Shown in pieces: positions 41,556-48,753 of a stretch of DNA of 64,000 nt. Positions within the stretch are counted from its first letter, which is position 1. Every line of letters begins with the position of its first letter. A model generated the notes under the pieces. It did no database searches. It was not told the DNA's origin and worked only from the letters and a program-made list of their open reading frames with translations. Location of the stretch: the NCBI RefSeq assembly GCF_900090325.1, contig NZ_FMHW01000002.1, positions 3,783,001 to 3,847,000 on the forward strand, read 5' to 3'. The position numbers and the translations under genes are program-made. This DNA is from Micromonospora pallida (lineage in GTDB: Bacteria > Actinomycetota > Actinomycetes > Mycobacteriales > Micromonosporaceae).

Positions 41556-42670
41556 CGCCTGGAGGACGGTGCCGGGGTCGTCGGGGGATAGCAGAACCGG
41601 TGGTCGTCGATGATCGTGGCGACGCCGGGTTCAGCGACCTGGGTGCGGGTCAGGATGGTGGTGGCGTCGTCGCGGCTGACAGGGCCGGTGAGGGTGGCCA
41701 GGTAGACGGCGCGGCCCATGACCTCCGGGCTGGTGGGTCGGCGGGCCTCGGTGCGGGCGTGCAGGTGGTGCCAGTGGGCGCGTTCCCGGTTGAGCAGGTA
41801 CACCGACAGGGCGTGCGGCTGCGCCGGTGGTGTCCGGTCGTGGTGGTGGGCGTCGACGGCGACCAGGGCGGCCATGTGCACCGCGAGGATCTGCCGGAAC
41901 CCCGCTCCGGTCAGGTCCGGCACGGTGATGCCGGCGGTGTCGGGCACCTCGAGAGCGGTGGCGAAGCGTTCACGGGCATGGTCGAACAGCACCGTACGGT
42001 CGATGTCCTCGTCCAGCGGTGGCAGGTGGTGGGCGTCGGCGGTGATGGCGTGCTCGCTGTCGAGGCGGTCCCGCAGCGCGGCCCACCAGAACCCGGCCGA
42101 GCGGGCCAGGAGCAGCACCCGCAGCGCCAGCCCCGTACGCAGGGACACGGTGTTCAGGTCAGTGATCAACCGGTGCAGGTCTGATGCGGGCCACCGGTCG
42201 GCGTAGTCGACGACGACCAGCGCCCCACCGCCACCCGGCGATTCCCACGGGCTGCCGGCGAACTGCTGTTCCGGGGTGTGCAGAACCCGCCACGTCAACC
42301 AGCCCGCCGCACGAGCCTGAGCGGCCACGTGCCGGGCCAGCCGGGTCTTGCCCTGTCCACCAGCGCCATGCACCAACCGCACGGACACCAACTCCGGATC
42401 GCTCAGCCACGTGCTCAGCGCGTCGAGTTCGGTGTCGCGGCCGGTGAACGGCACCACCTGGTGCCGGGCCAGCAACAGTCGGCTCGGCTGCCGCCGCGCC
42501 GTATCCACCGACAGTGGCACGGCCCCCGGCGTGAAGTCACCGACCTGGTACGGCGGCCGGTCGGCCACGACGGTGACGTTGCCGCCGACGTCGCGGATCT
42601 GGATCACCGGGCCGAACACCATGCTGGCCGTGACCGCCTGCCCGGCCCGGGCCGGGGACCGCCAGCTCAC
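41324..42670 (-). CDS. STAND-type P-loop NTPase half (frame broken before the TPR region)
   Basis: The GTG at 42670 overlaps the stop of the upstream membrane protein gene (GTGA), indicating coupled translation. An N-terminal motif QAVTASMVFGPVIQIRDVGG (11-30) is followed by FTGRDTELDAL, Walker A GAGGQGKT (102-109) and Walker B LVVVDYAD (about 155), the layout of NB-ARC/STAND ATPases. Similarity continues to IDDHRFCYP (near 41600). There TATCCCCCGACGACC puts the next sequence (DDPGTVLQALRPDRL) in the -1 frame, and the remaining residues to the stop at 41324 are a nonsense tail. With one extra C, NTPase and TPR halves form one protein of about 1,150 residues. Confidence 0.82.
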   Translation of the reverse strand: MSWRSPARAGQAVTASMVFGPVIQIRDVGGNVTVVADRPPYQVGDFTPGAVPLSVDTARRQPSRLLLARHQVVPFTGRDTELDALSTWLSDPELVSVRLVHGAGGQGKTRLARHVAAQARAAGWLTWRVLHTPEQQFAGSPWESPGGGGALVVVDYADRWPASDLHRLITDLNTVSLRTGLALRVLLLARSAGFWWAALRDRLDSEHAITADAHHLPPLDEDIDRTVLFDHARERFATALEVPDTAGITVPDLTGAGFRQILAVHMAALVAVDAHHHDRTPPAQPHALSVYLLNRERAHWHHLHARTEARRPTSPEVMGRAVYLATLTGPVSRDDATTILTRTQVAEPGVATIIDDHRFCYPPTTPAPSSRRCGPTGSAKTSSPSPRPDTHTPAPTTGNPTTGPPPPHTTSSPVNLPLNPPPGLPVRSPFWWKPPTAGPTSPPTCCTH

Positions 42671-43149
42671 CGGTCGACGTCCACGTCGCCGCCGACGTCG
42701 TCGACCTGCCGTACTCCACCGGCCATCCACGACCCGGTAACCGACTGGCCCCCAGGCCCGCCGGGGCCAGTTGTCCCCGACGTGGGCGACCCGCCGGCAG
42801 CGGCGGGCGCACGCGATGCGGCGGGACCGATTCGCACGTTCCCGCGCACTCTCCGCACCTGCATGACACCGCCCCGGACCACGGAGCCGGCCACCGACTG
42901 CCCGCCCGCAGCGCTGCCCTGTCGGCGGGCCAGCACCACCCCGTACGCGGTCATCGGCAACCCGAGCACGGCGACCATCGCGGCGATGACGCTGCCCCAC
43001 TTGTCCGCGTCATCAAGCCGGGTCACGCCCAGGAACACGCCGAGCCCGATCAGCGCGACGCCGACAACCAGCAGCGCGACCCACACCACGGTTCTCTTCA
43101 CGCCAGACACGAATCCATCATGGACCGCCGACGCTCTCGACGGCCTCAT
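42667..43149 (-). CDS. Two-helix membrane protein with QV-GNV repeats, coupled to the STAND NTPase
   Basis: The 160-residue frame (or 147 from a GTG at 43110) has two transmembrane helices (about 21-42, VVWVALLVVGVALIGLGVFL, and about 52-73, GSVIAAMVAVLGLPMTAYGV). The C-terminal tail has two related motifs, QSVAGSVVRGGVMQVRRV (84-101) and QSVTGSWMAGGVRQVDDV (135-152), each ending in GNVRI or GDVDV. The same motif opens the NTPase encoded next, with a GTGA overlap. The shared motif suggests that the two proteins assemble through it at the membrane. No known function. Confidence 0.72.
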   Translation of the reverse strand: MRPSRASAVHDGFVSGVKRTVVWVALLVVGVALIGLGVFLGVTRLDDADKWGSVIAAMVAVLGLPMTAYGVVLARRQGSAAGGQSVAGSVVRGGVMQVRRVRGNVRIGPAASRAPAAAGGSPTSGTTGPGGPGGQSVTGSWMAGGVRQVDDVGGDVDVDR

Positions 43150-43199
43150 ATTGATGGCCGTCGGCTACCCGACAATGCGCGCGTCGGGCGTAGGTGGAG

Positions 43200-43391
43200 T
43201 CAGGCGCGGTGGGCCATGTCGGTGACGAACGCCCGCCAGGCAGCCGGCGGGAAGGCGAGGATCCCGCCGTCGCGGTTCTTGGAGTCCCGCACCAGGACGA
43301 TGCCGGGAAGGTTGTCGGCCACCTCGACGCAGTTACCGCCGTTGTTGCCGCTACGGGTGCTGGTACGCCACTGCGCGCCGGTCAGGTCCAT
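43200..43391 (-). CDS. DUF397 small protein
   Basis: The 63-residue protein starts MDLTGAQWRTSTRSGNNGG and has the DUF397 core NCVEVADNLPGIVLVRDSKN then GGILAFPPAAWRAFV. Its ATG lies inside the last codons of the XRE gene (10-base overlap), so both are translationally coupled. As in other actinomycete pairs, it probably binds the XRE-DUF5753 protein. This is the second such pair in the window. Confidence 0.93.
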   Translation of the reverse strand: MDLTGAQWRTSTRSGNNGGNCVEVADNLPGIVLVRDSKNRDGGILAFPPAAWRAFVTDMAHRA

Positions 43392-44149
43392 GTCTTCGCC
43401 GCTTCCGTGATCAGGGAGAGTGACAGGGCTCGCGGGAGTGCCTCCCCATTTATACGCGCCCATCTACGGTCGAGGGTAGCCACGTCCAGGCGGTGCTCGA
43501 CTATCTGCGCGCGGATCTGTCCGTCCACGTGGGCCACCCGTGCGGCGTCGGGCAGTTCGGCGACGGTGAAGGGCCCGCCGTGCCCGGGGTGCATACCGAC
43601 GTCGGCCGGCACGACGTGGATCTGCACGGAGGGCAGCGCGGCGCACCGGACGAGATGTTCGCACTGCTCGCGCATCATCGCCCGGTCGCCGCCGGCCGTC
43701 CGGCGCAGGGCCAGCTCGTCGATGACCGCGACGAACAGGGGTGGACGGGCCCGGTGCAGGATGGCCTGCCGGGCCAGGCGGGCGGCGACCAGGTCGTCCA
43801 CCTCGGCCGGGGTCAGCGCCTCCGCCGCGAGGGTGGCCCGCGCGTACGCCTCGGTCTGGAGCAGTCCCGGCACCCAGGCGAGTTCGAAGCTGCGCAGGGA
43901 GACCGCCTCGCGTTCGATCTCGGTCCACGGCCGGAACCAGACGGGCTCGCGCCGCCGCACGACGTCCGGCCAGAGTTCGGTGATCTCCTTGCCGAGGAGG
44001 GCGGCCACCTGGGCACGGTGCCGGGTCTGGGGGATCCGTCCCGGGTTGGCCCAGCGGGCCGCCGTCTTCGGATCGACACCGGTCTGCGCGGCGAGCGCCT
44101 CGGCGGTGACTCCCGCCTCGGTCATCGCCGCCACGAATACACGATTCAC
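43382..44149 (-). CDS. XRE-type regulator with DUF5753 domain
   Basis: The GTG at 44149 follows AAAGGA by six bases, giving 255 residues. The helix-turn-helix (about 1-55) is slightly divergent: EAGVTAEALAAQTGVDPKTA then ARWANPGRIPQ. The remainder is DUF5753 (EREAVSLRSFELAWVPGLLQ then TEAYAR, and HVVPADVGMHPGHGGPF). It is followed by the overlapping DUF397 gene, and 50 bases further on by the membrane protein and NTPase genes on the same strand. It may control these genes. The divergent gap 44150-44236 separates it from two small plus-strand genes. Confidence 0.92.
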   Translation of the reverse strand: MNRVFVAAMTEAGVTAEALAAQTGVDPKTAARWANPGRIPQTRHRAQVAALLGKEITELWPDVVRRREPVWFRPWTEIEREAVSLRSFELAWVPGLLQTEAYARATLAAEALTPAEVDDLVAARLARQAILHRARPPLFVAVIDELALRRTAGGDRAMMREQCEHLVRCAALPSVQIHVVPADVGMHPGHGGPFTVAELPDAARVAHVDGQIRAQIVEHRLDVATLDRRWARINGEALPRALSLSLITEAAKTWT

Positions 44150-44236
44150 GCTTCGTCCTTTCGGGACGTCCCGAACGTCCACAGCCCATACTTCTACGTA
44201 GTGTGATCGTCCAACCACTCTGGGCAAGCTCGGATC

Positions 44237-44749
44237 ATGCCACGAACACGACGCACCCGACCAGTCCCGTTCGCTCCCCGACACCGCCCCGTACTCCGGG
44301 GGTGGCGGATCGCCTGCTCATGTGGGCTGGTGTCCTGGCGGCGCTGCCCCGACCGGCGTTCACCCACACCGCCCGGCCCGCTCGCCGGCCCCGGCCCGCT
44401 CGCCGAGACCGGTCCACTCGGCGGCCCCGGTCCGCTCGCCGAGACCGGTCCGCTCGGCGGCCCCGGTCCGCTCGCCGACATCGGTCCGCTCGGCGGCCCT
44501 GGCACCGAGCGGCCGGGGCGGGAGCCCGAACGGAAGCCCGAGCCACCGCGCCGACCCGTACCGGACCCCGAGCCGCATCCGCCGGTGCCGCCGTACCCGA
44601 TCGGGCCGTTCTCGCTGCCGTACGCCCGCCACCGGCTGGTGGTCGGCGCGACCAGGACTGTCGGGCCGGGCCGCGCGCGGTCGCCGAGGGTCACCTGCCG
44701 GACCGGCACGCACCAGGCACGGCCGGATGTCCCGCCGCATCGGCCGTGA
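44237..44749 (+). CDS. Pro/Gly-rich repeat protein, unknown function
   Basis: The 170-residue frame opens MPRTRRTRPVPFAPRHRP with WRIACSCGLVSWRRCPDR, then a repeat region (about 48-90) made of GPLAETGPLGGPGPL units, and a basic C-terminus. The DNA has 18- and 36-bp repeats at about 44388-44503. Its end overlaps the next gene by 23 bases. Proteins of this shape accompany XRE-DUF397 loci in related genomes as far as I recall, but nothing is known of their role. The N-terminal cysteines could bind metal. Confidence 0.5.
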   Translation: MPRTRRTRPVPFAPRHRPVLRGWRIACSCGLVSWRRCPDRRSPTPPGPLAGPGPLAETGPLGGPGPLAETGPLGGPGPLADIGPLGGPGTERPGREPERKPEPPRRPVPDPEPHPPVPPYPIGPFSLPYARHRLVVGATRTVGPGRARSPRVTCRTGTHQARPDVPPHRP

Positions 44750-44975
44750 CCACGTCGCCGCCCGGCCGTGCTGGCGGTGCCGGGCGTGCGGCGCGCCGTG
44801 GCCGTGCCAGCCGGCGAAGCTGTATCTCCTGCGCGCGTACGCGGACGACCGACTCGGCCTGATGGTGGACCTCGGCGTGACGATGGCCGAGGCGGTGCGG
44901 GATCTTCCCGACGACGGCACCAACGTCGTCCAACGTTTCGTCCGCTGGGCCCGCCCGCTGCCCCGCCGCGACTGA
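44727..44975 (+). CDS. Small Cys-rich protein, 82 residues
   Basis: The ATG at 44727 lies inside the preceding gene's 3' end. The protein has a likely zinc motif CWRCRACGAPWPCQPAKLYL (about 16-35) and a helical acidic-to-basic C-terminus (LGVTMAEAVRDLPDDGTNVV then RFVRWARPLPRR). Similar short proteins in actinomycetes are often labelled flavin reductase by automatic annotation; I see no flavin-binding feature. It is probably cotranscribed with the upstream repeat protein. Confidence 0.6.
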   Translation: MSRRIGRDHVAARPCWRCRACGAPWPCQPAKLYLLRAYADDRLGLMVDLGVTMAEAVRDLPDDGTNVVQRFVRWARPLPRRD

Positions 44976-45081
44976 TCCCCCGGGGCGAGCCCAACGCAAT
45001 GACGTGACCTGCCTCACGCACCGTCACAACGGCCGACCACGCCGCGTCGTCAGGTCGAACCCGAGCAACGAGGGAGACACC

Positions 45082-46269
45082 ATGACCGGGAAGACCGACG
45101 TGATCGTGATCGGCGGCGGATACGCGGGCGTCATGGCCGCCAACCGCCTGACCCGGCGCGACGACGTGACCGTGACACTGATCAACCCACGTCCGACCTT
45201 CGTCGAGCGGATCCGCCTGCACCAACTGGTCGGCGGCTCCGACGACGCGGTGGTCGACTACCGGAAGGTGCTGGCCGAGGGGGTCCGGCTGCTGGTCGAC
45301 ACCGTGACCCGGATCGACGCGGCCGGGCGCAGCGTGACGTTGGCGACCGGCGACACGGTCGACTACGACTACCTGATCTACGCGGTGGGCAGCGGCAGCG
45401 CCGACCCGAGCGTGCCCGGGGCGGCCGAGTTCGCGTACCCGATCGCCACCCTGGAGGAGGCGGAGCGGCTGCGGCCGGTCCTCGCCGCCGCGCCCGCGAC
45501 GGCCGCGGTGACGGTCGTCGGAGCCGGTCCGACCGGTATCGAGACCGCCACCGAACTGGCGGAGGTTGGTCGTACAGTGACGCTGGTCTGCGGCGAGGTG
45601 CTCGGCCCGTACCTGCACCCACGAGGGCGGCGCGCGGTGGCCCGGCGGCTGGCCGCACTCGGGGTGACCGTGCTCGACGGCCCCGACGCGACGGTGACGG
45701 CGGTGACCCGCGAGGCCGTCCAGCTCGGTGGCGACCGCTGGTTGCCGAGTGAGGTGACCATCTGGACCGCCGGCTTCGGCGTGCCGGACCTGGCCCGCCG
45801 CAGCGGGCTGCGCACCGACGCCCTGGGCCGCCTGCTCACCGACGAGACGTTGACCAGCGTGGACGACGTACGCATCGTCGCGGCCGGGGATTCGGCGGCC
45901 CCGTCGGGCCTGCCGGTCCGGATGAGCTGCCAGGCCGCGGTCCAGTCGGGCCCGCAGGCTGCCGAGACGGTGCTCAGCCGGATCGCTGGTACGCAGCCCG
46001 CCGCGGTCAACGTGGGTTTCGCCGGCCAGTGCATCAGCCTGGGGCGACGCGCCGGCATCTTCCAGTTCGCCCGCCGGAACGACACCGCGACCGGGCTCTA
46101 CCTGGGCGGCCGGCCGGGCGCGAGGCTCAAGGAGTTCATCTGCCAGAGCATCCTCCGGCAACTGGCGTACGAGGCGCGCAAGCCCGGTTCGCGCAACCTG
46201 TGGACCAAGGACGACAAACGGCAGCAGCTACTTCGGGCCAGGCGCGACGAGGTGGCGCTCCACCGCTGA
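45082..46269 (+). CDS. FAD/NAD(P)-dependent oxidoreductase (NDH-2-like)
   Basis: The ATG at 45082 follows AGGGAG by six bases, giving 395 residues. The FAD-binding motif VIVIGGGYAGVMAANRL (about 7-23) and the second nucleotide motif VTVVGAGPTGIETATEL (about 150-166) mark a two-dinucleotide oxidoreductase. IVAAGDSAAP (about 275) is the FAD ribityl-binding motif. The pattern fits type II NADH dehydrogenase-like enzymes or small disulphide-independent reductases. No C-terminal membrane helix is clear, so the electron acceptor is uncertain. Confidence 0.9.
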   Translation: MTGKTDVIVIGGGYAGVMAANRLTRRDDVTVTLINPRPTFVERIRLHQLVGGSDDAVVDYRKVLAEGVRLLVDTVTRIDAAGRSVTLATGDTVDYDYLIYAVGSGSADPSVPGAAEFAYPIATLEEAERLRPVLAAAPATAAVTVVGAGPTGIETATELAEVGRTVTLVCGEVLGPYLHPRGRRAVARRLAALGVTVLDGPDATVTAVTREAVQLGGDRWLPSEVTIWTAGFGVPDLARRSGLRTDALGRLLTDETLTSVDDVRIVAAGDSAAPSGLPVRMSCQAAVQSGPQAAETVLSRIAGTQPAAVNVGFAGQCISLGRRAGIFQFARRNDTATGLYLGGRPGARLKEFICQSILRQLAYEARKPGSRNLWTKDDKRQQLLRARRDEVALHR

Positions 46270-46277
46270 ACCGGGGC

Positions 46278-46958
46278 TCAGATGTCGCGCGAGCCGACCA
46301 GGGTGGCGAAGGCGACGATGTTGTCGGCGTAGCCGACGCTGCCGCCGACGAACCGGCCCCCGCAGGTGATCAGCCGCAGGCCGGGGCCCCGGTAGTCGTC
46401 GTAGACCCGCTCCCCCGGCAGGGCGTCCTTGTCGAAGCGCTCCACCGAGGTGACCTCGAAGACGGCCACCGACCGGTCGTCGCGGGTCACCTCGACCCGG
46501 TCCCCCGGCCGGAGTTTGCGCAGGTCGTTGAAGACCGACGGCCCCGACACGGTGTCCGCGTGCCCGACGATGATGGCCGGGCCGGTCTCGCCCGGGGTCG
46601 GCCCGCCGTCATACCAGCCGGTCTCCTGGTGCCGCTCCAGCGGGGGCACCGCGATGGTGCCGTCCGGGGCGAGCCCGACCCGGGTGACCGGGGCGGTCAC
46701 CTGGATCGCCGGCACGGTGAGGCTCACCGGGCGGCTCGCCGGCAGCGGGGCGGTCGCGGCCCGACCTGCCCCGGTGCCGGCGGCCAGGACGTCCCACGGT
46801 CCCCCCGCTGAACGGCCCAGTCCGACCCCGGTGGCGAAGACCCCGAGCAGCACCAGCACCACGGCCGTCGGGAGGCGCCAGCGACGCCCGTCCCGCCGCC
46901 GGGACGGCAGTTCCCGGACGTTGACGGAAGGTCGGGAGCTGGCGCGGACAGTGCCCAT
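46278..46958 (-). CDS. Class F-type sortase
   Basis: The 226-residue protein has an Arg-rich N-terminus, one transmembrane helix (about 30-48, PTAVVLVLLGVFATGVGLG) and an extracellular sortase domain. His133 lies in VGHADT, Cys199 in LRLITCGG, and Arg202 is the likely third residue. Class F sortases of actinobacteria attach proteins to the wall through LPxTG-like signals. The gene follows a secreted protein gene by nine bases, which is its likely substrate or partner. It is convergent with the oxidoreductase, eight bases away. Confidence 0.9.
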   Translation of the reverse strand: MGTVRASSRPSVNVRELPSRRRDGRRWRLPTAVVLVLLGVFATGVGLGRSAGGPWDVLAAGTGAGRAATAPLPASRPVSLTVPAIQVTAPVTRVGLAPDGTIAVPPLERHQETGWYDGGPTPGETGPAIIVGHADTVSGPSVFNDLRKLRPGDRVEVTRDDRSVAVFEVTSVERFDKDALPGERVYDDYRGPGLRLITCGGRFVGGSVGYADNIVAFATLVGSRDI

Positions 46959-46967
46959 GGCGGCGAC

Positions 46968-47528
46968 TCAGCGGGAGGTCCGTGGTCGTTGTCGCCGAGC
47001 GGCCAGCATCGCCAGGACCAGCCCGGCGACGGTGACGGCCAACCCGCCGGGCAGGAGCAGACCCTCGAGGTCCGGGCCACCGGCCGTACCGCCGAACCCG
47101 GTCGCCGGGCCCCGGCTGGGGTGCGGCTGGCCGCCGCCCGGTCCGGGTTGGTGACCGCCGGGTTGGTGACCGCCGCCACCGGCGGTCACGGTCAGCATCG
47201 TCGAGGCGTTCGGGCCCTCCACACAGAGCAGCTTGACCCGGTGCCTACCCGGTGTGGCGTGCCCGGGGATGGTCACCGTCCCGGCGAGGTACCCGTGCTG
47301 CGGGTGAACGGTGACGATGCCGAACGCCTCCGACTCGACGCTGGCCGCATCGCGGTTGGACCGGCAGCTCGCCCGGATGCCGACCAGTTCGCCGGGGCCG
47401 GCCCGGCTCGGCGTGACCCGTACGTAGACGTCGGCGGCGTGGGCGGGTCCGGTGGCCAGGAGTACGCCGACGGCGGCGAGGAGCAGCCCCAGCAGCATCG
47501 CCGCGCCCCGGCGCGTGGCTGATCCCAT
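46968..47528 (-). CDS. Secreted membrane-anchored protein, likely partner of the sortase
   Basis: The ATG at 47528 gives 186 residues. A signal peptide (about 1-31, ending GPAHAADV) is followed by a beta-rich domain (about 32-115, VYVRVTPSRAGPGELVGIRA; two cysteines at about 55 and 101 may pair), a Gly/His/Pro-rich linker with a GGHQPGGHQPG repeat, and a C-terminal helix plus Arg tail (LAVTVAGLVLAMLAARRQ). The end looks like a sorting signal, but the expected LPxTG is only LLLPGG, so anchoring may be by the helix alone. It heads the two-gene operon with the sortase. Confidence 0.82.
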   Translation of the reverse strand: MGSATRRGAAMLLGLLLAAVGVLLATGPAHAADVYVRVTPSRAGPGELVGIRASCRSNRDAASVESEAFGIVTVHPQHGYLAGTVTIPGHATPGRHRVKLLCVEGPNASTMLTVTAGGGGHQPGGHQPGPGGGQPHPSRGPATGFGGTAGGPDLEGLLLPGGLAVTVAGLVLAMLAARRQRPRTSR

Positions 47529-47608
47529 GACCCCTCCCGCCCCGTCTGCCCGGACCGGGCACCCGGACCCGGTCTGCCGTCTGAGATGACCCCGTCCTGC
47601 CGGCGTCG

Positions 47609-47790
47609 TCGGTACGCCGCATCCAGCTCCCGGTGACGGCCGGTACACCGCAGCCGGCCCCCGGCTGGTACAGCCACGTCCAGCCCCCGGTGAACGTGCC
47701 CGTACGCCGCATCCGGCCCCCGGTGACAGCCGGTACGCCACGTCCAGCCCTCCGGTGACGGCCGACACCGCGTCCGGTTCCCGGTGACGG
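47609..47790. repeat. Degenerate ~31-bp tandem repeats
   Basis: About six diverged units like ggtacgccgcatccagc followed by cccggtgacggcc fill most of the divergent gap 47529-47810 between the secreted protein gene and trmB. No gene is seen there. Confidence 0.6.
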
Positions 47791-47810
47791 TCGCGTAGGC
47801 TCGGGTCGCT

Positions 47811-48581
47811 GTGACCACCATCGACCACGACCCGGCCACCCCGACGCACCCGGCCACCCCGATGCACCCGGACGCTCCACCGCACCCGGACGCTTCGACG
47901 CCGTCCCCGAGACGCGCTACCGTCCGCACCTTCCACCCGCGCCGGGGCCGACTCAGCAGCCGCCACCTCGACGCGTTGGACCGACTCTGGCCGGCGTACG
48001 GGCTCGCGGTGCCGGACGGGGCCGGACCACCGGTCGACCTCGCCGACCTGTTCGGCCGTCGGGCTCCGGTGGTGCTGGAGATCGGTTCCGGGATGGGCGA
48101 CGCGACCGCCGCGATGGCCGCCGCCGACCCGGATCGAGACTATCTCGCAGTAGAGGTGCACACCCCGGGAATCGCCAACCTCCTCGCCCTGGTGGAGCGG
48201 CACGGGTTGGGCAACGTCCGGATCGCCAGCGGGGACGCGTTGGAGCTGATCCGGCGGCTGCCGGAGGGGACGCTGGACGCGGCGCACGTCTTCTTCCCCG
48301 ACCCGTGGCCGAAGGCACGGCACCACAAGCGCCGACTGATCCAGCCCCGCCACGTCGCGCTGCTGCGCTCCCGGCTCACCCCGGGCGGCACGCTGCACTG
48401 CGCCACCGACTGGGCCGAGTACGCCGACGCGATGCGCGAGACCCTGGACGCCGATCCGGAGCTGGCCGACGCCCGACCCGGTGACACCTCCCGTCCGGCG
48501 CACCGCCCGGTCACCAAGTTCGAGCGCCGCGCCCTGCTCGCCGGCCGCCCCGTCACCGACCTGCTCTACCGCCGCCGCTGA
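47811..48581 (+). CDS. trmB: tRNA (guanine-N7-)-methyltransferase
   Basis: The GTG at 47811 gives 256 residues. A His/Pro/Ala-rich N-terminal extension (about 4-33, HPATPMHPDAPPHPDA) precedes the TrmB core. SAM-binding motif I is VLEIGSGMGDATAAMA (about 88), and the family signatures are VHTPGIANLL, FPDPWPKARHHKRRL and FERRALLAGRPVTDLLYRR. It methylates G46 in the tRNA variable loop. It lies close to a repeat-rich gap before the helicase gene. Confidence 0.95.
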   Translation: MTTIDHDPATPTHPATPMHPDAPPHPDASTPSPRRATVRTFHPRRGRLSSRHLDALDRLWPAYGLAVPDGAGPPVDLADLFGRRAPVVLEIGSGMGDATAAMAAADPDRDYLAVEVHTPGIANLLALVERHGLGNVRIASGDALELIRRLPEGTLDAAHVFFPDPWPKARHHKRRLIQPRHVALLRSRLTPGGTLHCATDWAEYADAMRETLDADPELADARPGDTSRPAHRPVTKFERRALLAGRPVTDLLYRRR

Positions 48582-48591
48582 GGTGCCCGCC

Positions 48592-48660
48592 GAGGCGGTA
48601 GCCGCACCCCGCCGAGGGCGGTAGCCGCACTGCGCTGAGGCGGTAGCCCGCACCCCGCTG
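48592..48660 (+). repeat. Three tandem ~22-bp repeats after trmB
   Basis: Three units of about 22-23 bases (GAGGCGGTAGCCGCACC plus CCGCT) run from 48592 to 48660 and lead directly into the palindromic element at 48662, whose arm shares the GGTGGTAGC start. Confidence 0.7.
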
Positions 48661-48661
48661 G

Positions 48662-48721
48662 GGTGGTAGCAGGGGACCCCTGTTACCTGTTTCTGCCGTG
48701 CAGGGGGCCCCTGCTACCACC
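48662..48721. repeat. 60-bp palindromic element, diverged copy
   Basis: The ends GGTGGTAGCAGGGG and its complement pair as in the 60-bp element at 30888-30947, but the centre is unlike and looped out. It lies 32 bases before the helicase ATG. Confidence 0.75.
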
Positions 48722-48753
48722 AAAGCCGGTGCGGCGGGCAGGATGGAACGGCT

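Noticed and set aside
44388..44503. 18- and 36-bp repeats as a CRISPR array
   Set aside because: No spacers separate the units, and they encode a GPLAETGPLGGP-type protein repeat.
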